A stretch of DNA of 64,000 bases from Parasphingorhabdus halotolerans (lineage in GTDB: Bacteria; Pseudomonadota; Alphaproteobacteria; Sphingomonadales; Sphingomonadaceae). The notes under the pieces are model-generated. The model made no database searches. It worked only from the letters and a program-made list of their open reading frames with translations, and was not told where the DNA came from. The stretch spans positions 1,798,001-1,862,000 of the forward strand of contig NZ_CP051217.1 of the NCBI RefSeq assembly GCF_012516475.1, given 5' to 3'. This document shows, piece by piece, positions 33,161 through 42,814 of the stretch; within the stretch, counting starts at the first letter, position 1; each line of letters opens with the position of its first letter. The translations under genes were made by a program, and so were the position numbers.

Positions 33161-34561
33161 ATGAGCACCAGACAAGTTTCAAATAGCAACGATCCTGTGA
33201 TCGAAAATGCCAGCCAGTTGATCGAGCCGATGGCCGGAGGCGAAAAGCCCAGAGACCGCTGGCGCATCGGCACAGAGCATGAGAAATTTGTCTATTGCGT
33301 CGATGACCATCATGCGCCGAGCTATGATGAACCCGGCGGAATAAAAGACCTGCTGCTGAGCCTGCAGGAATTTGGCTGGAAGCCGGTTGAAGAACTCGGT
33401 CAGGACGGCAAAATGCGCGTTATCGCGATGGCGGGCGAAGATGGCACGGTCAGTCTGGAGCCAGCCGGACAGCTGGAACTTTCCGGCGCTCCGCTTGAAA
33501 ACCTGCACCAGACCTGCAACGAAACCGGGCGGCATTTGAAGCAGGTCAAGGCGATTGGGGCCAAAACCGGCAAAGCTTTTCTGGGCATGGGAATGTGGCA
33601 CGATAAAACCCGCGCCGACCTGCCGATCATGCCAAAGGGGCGCTACAAGATTATGCTCGACCATATGCCGCGGGTTGGCACTATGGGTCTCGACATGATG
33701 CTGCGCACCTGCACGATACAGGTCAATCTCGATTATTCCAGCGAAGCCGATATGGTGAAGAAGTTCCGCGTCGGGTTGGCGCTGCAGCCATTAGCCACGG
33801 CTCTATTTGCCAACTCCCCATTTACCGAAGGCAAACCCAACGGCTACTTAAGCTATCGCAGCCATATCTGGTCGGACACTGATCCGCATCGTACCGGCAT
33901 GCTGCCGTTCGTGTTTGAAGACGGCTTTGGCTATGAACGCTATGCCGATTACATGCTCGATGTACCGATGTATTTCGTGTTCCGCGACGGGCTTTACATC
34001 GACGCCGCGGGGCATAGTTTCCGGGATTTCCTGAAAGGCGAGCTGTCCGTTCTGCCGGGTGAGAAACCGACGATCAGCGACTGGAATGATCATATGTCCA
34101 CCGCTTTTCCCGAAGTGCGCTTGAAAAGCTTTCTGGAAATGCGCGGTGCAGATGGCGGGCCGTGGGACCGGATTTGCGGGCTACCGGCTTTCTGGGTCGG
34201 ACTGCTCTACGACCAGACTGCGCTTGATGCGGCGTGGGACCTGGTAAAGGACTGGACGATGGAAGAACGCGAGGCACTGCGTAACGCTGTGCCAAAGGAC
34301 GGTTTGCTTGCGTCCATTCCTGCCAGAAACGGAGAAAGCCGGAAATTGCTCGATATGGCGGGTGAAGTGCTCGATATTGCCTATGCCGGATTAAAAGCGC
34401 GCGGGCGTTTGAATACGTCTGGCGATAATGAAACCGGATTTCTTGATGACCTGCGCGATATCGTGAAAAAGGGGAAATCCCCGGCACAGCAATTGCTCGA
34501 CCTTTATCATGGCGAGTGGAATGGCGACATCAGCCGCATCTATGACGAGATGAGTTTCTAA
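33161..34561 (+). CDS. gshA: glutamate--cysteine ligase, plant/alphaproteobacterial type
   Basis: 466 residues. It catalyses the first step of glutathione synthesis. The length and motifs match the class shared by plants and alphaproteobacteria: R-I-G-T-E-H-E-K-F, Q-L-E-L-S-G-A-P, C-N-E-T-G-R-H-L, M-G-M-W-H, K-G-R-Y-K-I-M, M-L-R-T-C-T-I-Q-V-N-L-D-Y and the long central F-A-N-S-P-F-T-E-G-K-P-N-G-Y. The ATG at 33161 gives the expected start. It is transcribed alone. Confidence 0.93.
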   Translation: MSTRQVSNSNDPVIENASQLIEPMAGGEKPRDRWRIGTEHEKFVYCVDDHHAPSYDEPGGIKDLLLSLQEFGWKPVEELGQDGKMRVIAMAGEDGTVSLEPAGQLELSGAPLENLHQTCNETGRHLKQVKAIGAKTGKAFLGMGMWHDKTRADLPIMPKGRYKIMLDHMPRVGTMGLDMMLRTCTIQVNLDYSSEADMVKKFRVGLALQPLATALFANSPFTEGKPNGYLSYRSHIWSDTDPHRTGMLPFVFEDGFGYERYADYMLDVPMYFVFRDGLYIDAAGHSFRDFLKGELSVLPGEKPTISDWNDHMSTAFPEVRLKSFLEMRGADGGPWDRICGLPAFWVGLLYDQTALDAAWDLVKDWTMEEREALRNAVPKDGLLASIPARNGESRKLLDMAGEVLDIAYAGLKARGRLNTSGDNETGFLDDLRDIVKKGKSPAQQLLDLYHGEWNGDISRIYDEMSF

Positions 34562-34749
34562 TAATCTGATTTTCGCGAAATCGCTGATTTTGTCACATCG
34601 TTGCAACACTTCTGGCTAAAGTGCAGAAAACTGCCCTTCTTACAATGATGTCAACTTGACTGGTTCGGATTCTTACCGTCAGTAGGCGGTCGCATAAGCG
34701 GGGGTATATTCTTCCGCATATTCTCTCTTTTGGATTGCCGGAGATAAAC

Positions 34750-37092
34750 ATGCGCTTACCATCACACACACAAATCTCATGTCTCGCCCTTGCTGGCGCT
34801 ATGCTCGCTGGCGGCCTGTCGCAGCCGGCCCTGGCGCAGGACGGCGAACAAGCCGATCCATCCGCGCTCACTGAAATTATTGTTACCGCGCAACGACGCG
34901 AAGAAAATCTGCAGGACGTGCCGCTGTCCATATCTACGATCAGCGACGAAAAACTAGCCGCCATCGGATCTGGCGGACAAGATGTTCGCGCGCTCTCGGC
35001 CCGTGTGCCCAGCCTCGTCGTCGAATCCTCTTTCGGCCGTACATTCCCGCGCTTTTATATTCGCGGCCTCGGCAATACCGATTTTGATTTCAATGCCTCC
35101 CAGCCGGTTAGTCTGGTCTATGATGATGTGGTTCTGGAAAATCCGATCCTGAAAGGTTTCCCGATTTTCGACCTCGACCGCGTCGAAGTTCTGCGCGGAC
35201 CGCAGGGGACATTATTTGGTCGCAACACGCCAGCTGGTATCGTGAAGTTTGACTCGGTCAAGCCTTCGGATGAAACCGACGGCTATGCAAAAGTAAGCTA
35301 TGGTCGCTTCAATGCTGTCAATGCCCAGAGCGCCTTCAACCTGCAACTGGGCGAGAAAGTATCCACCCGTTTTTCCGTCATGTATCAACGGCAGGATGAT
35401 TGGATCGACAATGTTAATCCTTCCGCGCCGCAAGCCAATGCACTGGAAGGTTATGACGAATTTGCAGCCCGCTTGCAGCTTCTCATCCAGCCTGATGACG
35501 ATACGGAATTGCTGCTGACCGGACAATATCGCAATCTTGATGGCACAGCGCGCGTGTTTCGTGCCAACGTCTTCACCCGAGGCCAGGGCGGCCTCAATGC
35601 CAATTACCGGCGCGATGCCGTATCGACTGATGGCCAGAACGAACAAAAGGTCAAAACCTATAATCTTGCAGGCCGCTTTTCCCATGATTTCGGCCCCGTT
35701 TCTCTGGTCTCGGTAACCAGCTACTGGACTGGCGATGCAACATCGGTGGGCGATGTTGATGGCGGATTTGGCGCAAATTTTTTGCCACCGGCGTTGTTCG
35801 GCCCCGGCGATATTCCCTTTACCGCTGAAACCCGGGACAGCGTACCGGCGCTGAGCCAGTTTACGCAAGAAATCCGTCTGGAAAGTAATAATGACGGCCC
35901 ACTGAGCTATCAGGCCGGGTTCTTTTACTTTGACGAACGTCTGCGCATTGTCAGCGAAAATTACTCCACGCTCGGCGATCCGCTTAACGCGCCGGGCGGC
36001 GTGAATATTCTTGTTAGCCAACGACAGGACAGTGAAGCCTTCGGTATTTTTGGATCGCTGACCTACGCGCTGACCGACCAGCTCAGCATTACCGGTGGCC
36101 TGCGTTATAATAATGACAAGCGCGATTATTTCGTTGCCCGTACCCAGGACACCCAGTTTCCCACGTTCCTGCAAAATCCGCTCGGCAGCGTCACCCGCTC
36201 GGTCAAGGATGATAATATCACTTGGGATGCCAGCATCACCTATGCCGCGACCGATGATATCAATCTCTACGCCCGTGCCGCCAAAGGCTATCGCGCGCCG
36301 AGCATACAGGGGCGTATTTTGTTTCCGCCTGCAACCGCAATGCCGCTGGAAGACGGCGTGACCATTGGTAATTCGGAAACCATCCAGTCTTATGAAGCCG
36401 GCGTCAAAACCACGTTTCTGGACGGACGCGCGCGGCTTAATCTAAACGGATTTTATTATGATCTGAACAATGCACAACTGACGGCTGTTGGCGGCGGCAT
36501 CAATGCCAACCGGCTGATTAATGCCGATAACGTGCGCGGCTACGGCCTTGAGCTTGACGGGGAACTGAAGCCGATTCCCAACCTGCTGCTAACTGCTGGT
36601 ATTAGCTATAATAACACCGAGATACAGGATGCGGGACTGACCACTGCGGCTTGCGGCGCGACTCGGGTGGATACATTCCCGAACGTCTCGCTTTGCACCC
36701 CACTTGATCCGATTGTGGTTCCGGCCGCGCCTTTCTCTGCGGCAATTGTCAGCATAAATGGTAACAGCCTGCCGCAAAGCCCGCGCTGGATCGCCAGCTG
36801 GACGGCAAGCTATAATATCCCGGTTGGCAATGGTGATATTTACGCCTTTACCGACTGGTCCTACCGTTCGAAAATCAACTTCTTCCTGTACGACTCTGTT
36901 GAGTTTCAGGACAAGAGCCAGCTTGAAGGCGGCCTGCGCATCGGATACCGCACCGACAGGTTCGACATTGCCGGTTTTGTCCGCAACATCACCAATGACC
37001 AGTCTGCTGTTGGCGCGATCGACTTTAACAACCTCACCGGTTTTGTGAATGAACCGCGTATCTGGGGCGTTGAGGCCGGGGTTAAATTTTAG
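34750..37092 (+). CDS. TonB-dependent outer-membrane receptor
   Basis: About 780 residues: signal peptide (A-L-A-Q), TonB-box-like E-I-I-V-T-A-Q-R-R-E-E-N-L-Q-D, plug domain (V-E-V-L-R-G-P-Q-G-T-L-F-G-R-N-T-P-A-G), then a 22-strand barrel ending in V-K-F. The ligand cannot be read: no siderophore or carbohydrate genes are nearby, and the plug type is the broad sphingomonad group. I start at the ATG at 34750 with GGAG 7 bases upstream rather than the TTG at 34735. The last two codons and the stop form the first unit of a 17-bp tandem array. Confidence 0.9.
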   Translation: MRLPSHTQISCLALAGAMLAGGLSQPALAQDGEQADPSALTEIIVTAQRREENLQDVPLSISTISDEKLAAIGSGGQDVRALSARVPSLVVESSFGRTFPRFYIRGLGNTDFDFNASQPVSLVYDDVVLENPILKGFPIFDLDRVEVLRGPQGTLFGRNTPAGIVKFDSVKPSDETDGYAKVSYGRFNAVNAQSAFNLQLGEKVSTRFSVMYQRQDDWIDNVNPSAPQANALEGYDEFAARLQLLIQPDDDTELLLTGQYRNLDGTARVFRANVFTRGQGGLNANYRRDAVSTDGQNEQKVKTYNLAGRFSHDFGPVSLVSVTSYWTGDATSVGDVDGGFGANFLPPALFGPGDIPFTAETRDSVPALSQFTQEIRLESNNDGPLSYQAGFFYFDERLRIVSENYSTLGDPLNAPGGVNILVSQRQDSEAFGIFGSLTYALTDQLSITGGLRYNNDKRDYFVARTQDTQFPTFLQNPLGSVTRSVKDDNITWDASITYAATDDINLYARAAKGYRAPSIQGRILFPPATAMPLEDGVTIGNSETIQSYEAGVKTTFLDGRARLNLNGFYYDLNNAQLTAVGGGINANRLINADNVRGYGLELDGELKPIPNLLLTAGISYNNTEIQDAGLTTAACGATRVDTFPNVSLCTPLDPIVVPAAPFSAAIVSINGNSLPQSPRWIASWTASYNIPVGNGDIYAFTDWSYRSKINFFLYDSVEFQDKSQLEGGLRIGYRTDRFDIAGFVRNITNDQSAVGAIDFNNLTGFVNEPRIWGVEAGVKF

Positions 37093-37168
37093 AGACCTCT
37101 AAATTTTTGAGACCCATAAATTTTAGAGGCCCATAAATTTTAGAGGCCCATAAATTTCAGATGCATAG
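37084..37168. repeat. 17-bp tandem array (five units) at 3' end of TonB receptor gene
   Basis: Units start at 37084, 37101, 37118, 37135 and 37152. The consensus is AAATTTTAGAGGCCCAT; units 3 and 4 are identical, unit 2 differs at two positions and units 1 and 5 are more diverged. Unit 1 overlaps the coding end (K-F-stop), so the array has grown outward from the gene end. Confidence 0.85.
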
Positions 37169-37191
37169 TGCCCCGGCTCAGGCCGGGGCAC
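37169..37191. repeat. GTGCCCCGG palindrome
   Basis: Perfect 9-bp arms GTGCCCCGG/CCGGGGCAC around CTCAG. It lies between convergent genes, directly after the tandem array and 8 bp before the dinB stop. It resembles a dispersed REP-like unit; no T-run follows on either strand, though it may still slow RNA polymerase or protect mRNA ends. Confidence 0.65.
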
Positions 37192-37199
37192 ATTCCGCG

Positions 37200-38339
37200 T
37201 TAAAACTCGAAGGCCTCCTGCGCAGACTTGGTTCTATCCTCGTTTTCGTTTTCGCTATCTTCCGCGCCTTCCAGATTGGCCAGAGTTAAGCCCAATAACC
37301 GCACGCCATTTTCAACCGGCATGATTTGTTCGAGCAACTCACGGCTGATCTCGCTGAATTCCTGCTTATTTTCGACATAATGATCGGCAGACTTTGACCG
37401 CGTCACTTGCCGGAAATCGGCATATTTGGCTTTCAACGTCACCGTGCGCCCACGCGATCCGGATTTCTCGATGCTGTTCCAGACAATATTGATGATATTC
37501 TCAAAGGCATCCTGCAGATCAGTATCGGTGACAAGATCCTCACCATACGTCCGCTCCCCGCCGACTGACTTGCGGATACGGTTGGCGCGCAATTCCCGGT
37601 GATCGATACCGCGAGAGGCGCGAAACAGATAGCCCGCTGACTTGCCGAAATGCTGGCGGAGGAAATCTTCGGATTGCGCCCGCAGGTCGGCGCCGGTGTG
37701 GATATCCAGCTTCGCCATCCGCTCCGCCGTCTTGGGGCCAACACCAAAGAACCGCCGCACCGGAAGCTGCGCGACAAATTCCGCGCCCTGATGCGGTTTG
37801 ATCACGCAAATACCATCGGGTTTATTCTGGTCAGAGGCGATTTTGGCGATGAACTTATTGTAGCTAACACCCGCGCTGGCGGTCAGCTGGGTTTGTTTTT
37901 TGATCTCGGCACGGATCATCTCGGCAATACGGGTGGCGTTGCCAATGCCCATTTTGTCACCGCCATTTTCCGGCGTTACATCAATATACGCCTCATCAAG
38001 CGAAAGCGGCTCGACAAGATCACTATGGGTTTTGAAAATCGCACGAATTTGCCGGGAGACTTCGCGGTAAACCTCGAACCGGTGTTTAACGAAAATCAGA
38101 TCAGGGCATTTGCGCTTGGCGGTGACCGAAGGCATCGCCGACCGCACGCCAAAGACCCTAGCTTCATAGGAAGCCGCCGCGACCACGCCCCTCGCCGCCG
38201 ATCCGCCGACGGCAACCGGTTTGCCGCGCAGTTCGGGATGGTCGCGCTGTTCGACGCTCGCAAAAAAGGCATCCATATCGATATGGATGATTTTGCGGAT
38301 GCCGGTATGGCCGGAATCAAGCGGGTTGGTGTCAGCCAT
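37200..38339 (-). CDS. dinB: DNA polymerase IV
   Basis: 379 residues, Y-family lesion-bypass polymerase. The metal-binding residues are present: Asp21 and Asp23 in H-I-D-M-D-A-F-F-A-S-V-E and Asp115/Glu116 in S-L-D-E-A-Y-I-D-V. The steric-gate aromatic is in D-A-F-F-A-S. The thumb helix-hairpin-helix F-F-G-V-G-P-K-T-A and a little-finger domain follow. The last ~30 residues are acidic and variable. No clear LexA box was seen before the start. Confidence 0.93.
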   Translation of the reverse strand: MADTNPLDSGHTGIRKIIHIDMDAFFASVEQRDHPELRGKPVAVGGSAARGVVAAASYEARVFGVRSAMPSVTAKRKCPDLIFVKHRFEVYREVSRQIRAIFKTHSDLVEPLSLDEAYIDVTPENGGDKMGIGNATRIAEMIRAEIKKQTQLTASAGVSYNKFIAKIASDQNKPDGICVIKPHQGAEFVAQLPVRRFFGVGPKTAERMAKLDIHTGADLRAQSEDFLRQHFGKSAGYLFRASRGIDHRELRANRIRKSVGGERTYGEDLVTDTDLQDAFENIINIVWNSIEKSGSRGRTVTLKAKYADFRQVTRSKSADHYVENKQEFSEISRELLEQIMPVENGVRLLGLTLANLEGAEDSENENEDRTKSAQEAFEF

Positions 38340-38384
38340 ATGGCTAGCTTAGCCAATATGAGGCGGATTGGGGAGAGCCAAACG

Positions 38385-39956
38385 CTACATCTCTTCGTTC
38401 AGCGCCTTGCGATATCTCTCGAGCGTCTGCTCGTCGATGTTGATGCGCATGGTTTCGGGAAAGCTCGCCCGCGCGCCGCAACTGGCGTAGTTTGATGCTT
38501 CGGGATATTTCGCATAGTCCGCCTTGCCGTTCTCGAAAACTGTCAGGCGGTCATCGATGATTTGAAACACCGGAACCGCTGGCCCTTCCGTCACAATCGA
38601 ATACCAGCCGGTTGCCTTGTCGAGATAGAGGATATCAGCGCCCAGAGTACAGGTATGGGCATTGGCACCGACCGAAGATCCTTTGATCGAATAGAGACCG
38701 TCCTCGCGCCGCGACACCAGTATTTCGGTCATTGATGCACCGACCAGCGCGGGGGTGATTTTGGCGAACAACGGCGTTTTTGAAAATTCGTGAGGGAGCG
38801 GCAGCACGTCGCTGACAAACAACGCTTCCTCTCCTGCGGCAAGCCAATCGCTCTCGCCGAGTTGCCCCAATAATTGGCCTTTACGCAATGCATAGCTCTC
38901 GCGGATACAGTCAGCGGCATATTCTTCGGCATTGCATTGGTTTCGTGCCCGGAGCCATGCCTGCTGGCTGGCGGTGACCTTGGGGTCAGCCACTTTCGCC
39001 CGTTTGTACGACACGGCAATCTGCCGGTCCAGCAGCCGCAAATCCTTGGCAGATTCACCGCAAATCTCTTCCTCGACTTTGCTCCGGGCGGCGGAACAAT
39101 CGAAAGAGGGATTAGAGGCAATCACCTCCTGACTGGCATATTCTTCCAGCAGCGTTCTGACTTCAACCGGTGTAATCCGCACATCGCTATCACCACCGCG
39201 CAATATCAAATCACCTCCTATGTCCGCCGTTCGCAGCTGTGGCAGCTGCCCTGGTCCAACGATCGTCTGATCCAGTTTTGCGCCGTCGGTAATGATATTA
39301 TATAATCCAAAGCTGTGCAGTGTTGCTCCAGTGAAATCGGTCCCGCGCGCGCTGATCGGAGCACCGCCGGAATAGACCGGGCAACCATCGGGCAAAGTTA
39401 TCCCGCACGCAAATGTGAAGCCGCGCATATTTGCGCCATCGAGATTCCAGCCGGCAACATTGCCTTCAAACCAGCCGCCGTCAAAGTGACCGTCAGAAAA
39501 ATCGGCACCGCGCGCATCGACATTTTCCAGCTTGGCATCCCGAAACAGGACCCCGGCCAACTTGGCTCCCCGCATATTTGCTCCGGTCAAATCGGATTTG
39601 ATAAAGCCAATGCCGGTCGTATCCACTTTGGAAAAATCAGTATCGGCCAGATTGACCTCGACAAAACAGGTGCGCTCCAGCGGCATGCCGAAAAAGTCCC
39701 AGCCCGAAAAATCGCCGCCCTTGATGATAGAAAAACCCGTCCGTCGCTGGCCGTTCGTGCGCTTAAAGTCTGCAGGGGTTTTGAGCGCGCTGCCGTCAAT
39801 CTCGCGCTGCTCAATGTCGGTATTGCCATCGCTCCAGATATCGTCAAAAACCGAGTAGCACGTCAGTGCCGGTTCCAAAATTACGGCCCGCGCCGGATAG
39901 GGGTTCGCGAGAACGAATATGGCGCCCACAAAAGCCGCAAGTAACTTTGTCAACAT
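38385..39956 (-). CDS. exported pentapeptide-repeat protein fused to an LprI-like domain
   Basis: 523 residues. Signal peptide (cleavage near A-R-A). About residues 60-230 are pentapeptide repeats of the A-[D/N]-L/F-x-x type (L-T-G-A-N-M-R-G-A-K-L-A-G-V-L-F-R-D-A-K), a right-handed beta helix. Residues ~285-365 form a lysozyme-inhibitor LprI-like domain (P-S-F-D-C-S-A-A-R, E-E-I-C, L-D-R-Q-I-A, Q-Q-A-W-L-R-A-R-N-Q-C). The last ~150 residues match nothing I know. A periplasmic location is inferred. It may bind a wall enzyme or lipoprotein, but the role is unknown. Confidence 0.75.
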   Translation of the reverse strand: MLTKLLAAFVGAIFVLANPYPARAVILEPALTCYSVFDDIWSDGNTDIEQREIDGSALKTPADFKRTNGQRRTGFSIIKGGDFSGWDFFGMPLERTCFVEVNLADTDFSKVDTTGIGFIKSDLTGANMRGAKLAGVLFRDAKLENVDARGADFSDGHFDGGWFEGNVAGWNLDGANMRGFTFACGITLPDGCPVYSGGAPISARGTDFTGATLHSFGLYNIITDGAKLDQTIVGPGQLPQLRTADIGGDLILRGGDSDVRITPVEVRTLLEEYASQEVIASNPSFDCSAARSKVEEEICGESAKDLRLLDRQIAVSYKRAKVADPKVTASQQAWLRARNQCNAEEYAADCIRESYALRKGQLLGQLGESDWLAAGEEALFVSDVLPLPHEFSKTPLFAKITPALVGASMTEILVSRREDGLYSIKGSSVGANAHTCTLGADILYLDKATGWYSIVTEGPAVPVFQIIDDRLTVFENGKADYAKYPEASNYASCGARASFPETMRINIDEQTLERYRKALNEEM

Positions 39957-40038
39957 GGCTTTAAAACCTTCCCGATATCAGATTAATCTATAGCCACGCA
40001 TCACACATGTTGCCATAGCCTCGCCCAAGAACAGATAT

Positions 40039-41271
40039 ATGAACAAATCGACGCCCCTTCCCTTCCCTATCGGCCCCAAAGAACTGATCATCATGATGGC
40101 CAGTTTAATGGCGCTGAATGCGCTCGCTATTGATGTGATGTTGCCGGCGCTGGGGCTAATTTCTGAGGATCTGCGGCTGACCGATCCTAATGATCGCCAG
40201 TGGATTGTCACATCCTATATTTATGGCATGGCCTTCGGCTCAATCATCTATGGATCGCTTGCCGACCGCTATGGCCGAAAACCGATCCTGGCGGTGACGA
40301 TATCCATCTATACGATTGTCGGTATCATCTGTGCGTTTACCGATGATTATGACCTGTTGCTGATCGCCCGCTTCATTCAGGGGCTGGCGGCCTCGGCCAT
40401 GGGGGTACTGGCCAATAGCATCATTCGCGACCGCTATGACGGCGACGCAATGGCGCGGATGATGTCAACCATCATGATGATATTCATGATCGTGCCGATA
40501 ACCGCTCCGATATTGGGGCAAATCATCCTGTTCTTTGCCGAATGGCACGTGATTTTTCTGATGCTGTCCGTCGTCGGGTTTTCGGTGTTGGTCTGGGTGA
40601 TGCTCCGGCTTCCCGAGACGATGCATCCCGATGATGCAACACCGATAGCATTTGGATCCGTCACCAGCGCATGGCGGCAAGTGATTTTCCATCGCAACAG
40701 CTTTGGCCATGTTGTGGCGAGCGGCCTGATGATGGCGCCATTATTTGCGTTTATTGCATCAGCTCAGCAGGTGTTTTTTGATACATTCAGCGCGGGCGAT
40801 ATTTTTGTCTATGCCTTCGCGCTCAATGCCGGATGCATGTCGCTGGGCAGTTTCGTCAACTCGCGGATAGTCATGCGCTTTGGGGCGCGGCGGGTGTCGC
40901 AATGCGCGCTGATCACCTTCATAACCCTGGGACTGGTGCATTTGGGTTTCACGCTTTCGGGACAGATAACGCTTACAATATTCATAGCATTATTGGCACC
41001 GGCCATGGGAATGGTCGGTCTGACCGGCGCAAATTTCAGTTCGATTGCGATGCAGCCTTTTGGCAGGATTGCTGGCGTTGCTTCCTCCTTCCAGAATTTC
41101 GCACGAAGCGGGATATCAGCCGGTATTGGCGGAGCGATTGGCCTGCAATTTGATGGCACCACCGTGCCACTGGTAGCCGGTTTTGTGGTTTGCGGGGCAG
41201 CCTCATTTATGTTCATTGCATGGGCGGAAAATTGGCAGCTATTCCGGCGTGTTCAGACTGCTGTAACCTGA
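40039..41271 (+). CDS. Bcr/CflA-type MFS drug/small-molecule exporter
   Basis: 410 residues with 12 predicted helices. DHA1 Bcr/CflA features: an N-terminal A-I-D-V-M-L-P-A-L, G-S-L-A-D-R-Y-G-R-K-P between helices 2 and 3 (MFS motif A), R-F-I-Q-G-L-A-A-S-A and P-I-T-A-P-I-L-G (antiporter motif C-like). It probably exports a hydrophobic compound by proton antiport. The compound is unknown. A short DUF2147 gene follows on the same strand. Confidence 0.87.
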   Translation: MNKSTPLPFPIGPKELIIMMASLMALNALAIDVMLPALGLISEDLRLTDPNDRQWIVTSYIYGMAFGSIIYGSLADRYGRKPILAVTISIYTIVGIICAFTDDYDLLLIARFIQGLAASAMGVLANSIIRDRYDGDAMARMMSTIMMIFMIVPITAPILGQIILFFAEWHVIFLMLSVVGFSVLVWVMLRLPETMHPDDATPIAFGSVTSAWRQVIFHRNSFGHVVASGLMMAPLFAFIASAQQVFFDTFSAGDIFVYAFALNAGCMSLGSFVNSRIVMRFGARRVSQCALITFITLGLVHLGFTLSGQITLTIFIALLAPAMGMVGLTGANFSSIAMQPFGRIAGVASSFQNFARSGISAGIGGAIGLQFDGTTVPLVAGFVVCGAASFMFIAWAENWQLFRRVQTAVT

Positions 41272-41330
41272 AACCGTCTAGACGCGAATGCATAAACGGG
41301 ATGGTATTCTTCTGTAAGGGACGGATTTAT

Positions 41331-41753
41331 ATGCGTAATAAATTTTATCTGGCTTTGGCTGCTACTGGATTAGCCGTTGCAACGCCTGCGCTAGCCGCTG
41401 ACGCGATTAACGGCAACTGGAAGACGCAGGACGGCGATGCGATCGTGCGGATCGGCAAATGCGGCACCACGATATGCGGTACGATAGCGAAATATCTGGT
41501 CACCCCGCCCAATGGTGCCGGGCAGAAAGACGTCAATAATCCCAACAAGAATTTGCGCAGCCGTACGCTGCTTGGCAGCAATGTTCTCTATGGCTTCAAA
41601 CCCGATGGCGACATCTGGCGGGGCAAAATTTATGATCCGAAAACCGGTAAGACCTACCGGTCAGAAGTCAGCCTGACGTCTTCGAATAAATTAAAGGTCA
41701 AGGGCTGCATCGCTTTTATTTGTCAGGGTCAGAACTGGTCCCGTGCTAACTAG
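41331..41753 (+). CDS. DUF2147 exported protein
   Basis: 140 residues: a signal peptide (cleavage near A-L-A-A, residue 22) and the DUF2147 domain with G-N-W-K-T-Q-D-G-D-A, the C-G-T-T-I-C-G disulphide-like pair, L-R-S-R-T-L-L-G, Y-D-P-K-T-G-K-T-Y-R and a C-terminal G-C-I-A-F-I-C. It is a periplasmic lipocalin-like protein of unknown role. The open frame runs back into the MFS gene, but the ATG at 41331 has AAGGGACGG upstream. Confidence 0.83.
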   Translation: MRNKFYLALAATGLAVATPALAADAINGNWKTQDGDAIVRIGKCGTTICGTIAKYLVTPPNGAGQKDVNNPNKNLRSRTLLGSNVLYGFKPDGDIWRGKIYDPKTGKTYRSEVSLTSSNKLKVKGCIAFICQGQNWSRAN

Positions 41754-41776
41754 GGCCCGGGCTCATTCGATGTAGG

Positions 41777-42814
41777 TTAACTAGGATCCGTGCCCGTCTC
41801 ATTCATCTCCGCGATCCATTCACCCAATAATTCCACACCCTCGGCATGCACGGTTGAACGCCCCACTTCGGGCATCGCAATGCCGGGATCAAGGCTCTTC
41901 ATGCGGAATATCAAATAGCTTTTATCCGGCTCGCCTGGCGCGATGGCGAATTCCAGTCCGCCGCTGCCACGTCCGGCCGCCGTTGGCCTTTTGCCGATAC
42001 CCAGGTTAGGGCCGATCGGTTCCTGATAGGTGAGAAACAACCCGCTGTTGCTCGCGGAACCCTGGCGATTATGGCAATGGGCGCAATTAATATCGAGATA
42101 GGAGCGGGCGCGGTTTTGGAGTGGCGCAGAAGTGTCGGCATAATCGGGCATGGCGGCAATGCTCGCAGGCATTTTGAGCTTTCCGGCCGAAAGCAGTCTT
42201 GCAATTGACGCACTTTCCAGATTGCGCATCTTTGGCCCGATTGGCATCACTGCATCCTTGAGCGAGTGACATTCCTTGCACTGGTTTTTATTCGGCACAC
42301 CATATTGGATATCGTGCGTTTTTCCGGAAGGATCGGCAAAATTGATCGCGATCCGTTTCCCGGCCACTTTCAGCGTCGCCTCGGTCTGCTCTTCGTTCCA
42401 GATATAAGGTAGTGCCAGCCAGCCGTCGGCACGGTGCAATAAAACCCGCGTCTCCAGCAACTTCATCTTGCCGCCCTGTTGGTAGCCAAAGCTTTTAACC
42501 AGGGCAGATCCAACCGGGAAGTCGATCAGTTCACTATCGCTCGTGGTGCTGGCCATCTTGCCGTCCGGTATGTAGATGAAGCGAAACTTCTCGGCATAAT
42601 CAGAAAACAGCGGCGCATTCAGCTTGTAGGGGATGACGCCCGCATTGGGGCTCTCACCAGACACATCCTTGAAGAAACCGAATTCGGAAAGGGTTTTGGG
42701 AAGTCCCTCGCCGCTAATGACTGCATCCGCCACGGGCGCGTGCTTTGGCGTATCACTGGCCCGCGCGGCCACCGCCACCAGACAGATTGCAATGGCAGAG
42801 GCAAGCAGGCGCAT
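41777..42814 (-). CDS. SO2930-type diheme c-type cytochrome
   Basis: 345 residues with a signal peptide (cleavage near A-R-A). Two haem sites are visible: C-K-E-C-H (Cys179, Cys182, His183) and C-A-H-C-H (Cys244, Cys247, His248). Upstream, the family segment Y-K-L-N-A-P-L-F-S-D-Y-A-E-K-F-R-F-I is clear. I recognise the SO2930-like family named after a Shewanella protein; its electron partner is unknown. The ATG overlaps the stop of the beta-helix gene by one base (TAATG), so the two proteins are probably made together and act together in the periplasm. Confidence 0.82.
   Translation of the reverse strand: MRLLASAIAICLVAVAARASDTPKHAPVADAVISGEGLPKTLSEFGFFKDVSGESPNAGVIPYKLNAPLFSDYAEKFRFIYIPDGKMASTTSDSELIDFPVGSALVKSFGYQQGGKMKLLETRVLLHRADGWLALPYIWNEEQTEATLKVAGKRIAINFADPSGKTHDIQYGVPNKNQCKECHSLKDAVMPIGPKMRNLESASIARLLSAGKLKMPASIAAMPDYADTSAPLQNRARSYLDINCAHCHNRQGSASNSGLFLTYQEPIGPNLGIGKRPTAAGRGSGGLEFAIAPGEPDKSYLIFRMKSLDPGIAMPEVGRSTVHAEGVELLGEWIAEMNETGTDPS

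Noticed and set aside
35212..36174. 320-codon minus-strand frame within the TonB receptor
   Set aside because: It is antisense to conserved plug and barrel sequence, with no family match and no ribosome site.
37084..37191. Possible CRISPR array or replication iterons
   Set aside because: The 17-bp units are directly joined without spacers, there are no cas or rep genes, and the first unit is part of a coding end.
37169..37191. GC-rich palindrome as an intrinsic terminator
   Set aside because: No T-run follows on either strand. It looks like a dispersed REP-like unit, although some effect on transcript ends is possible.
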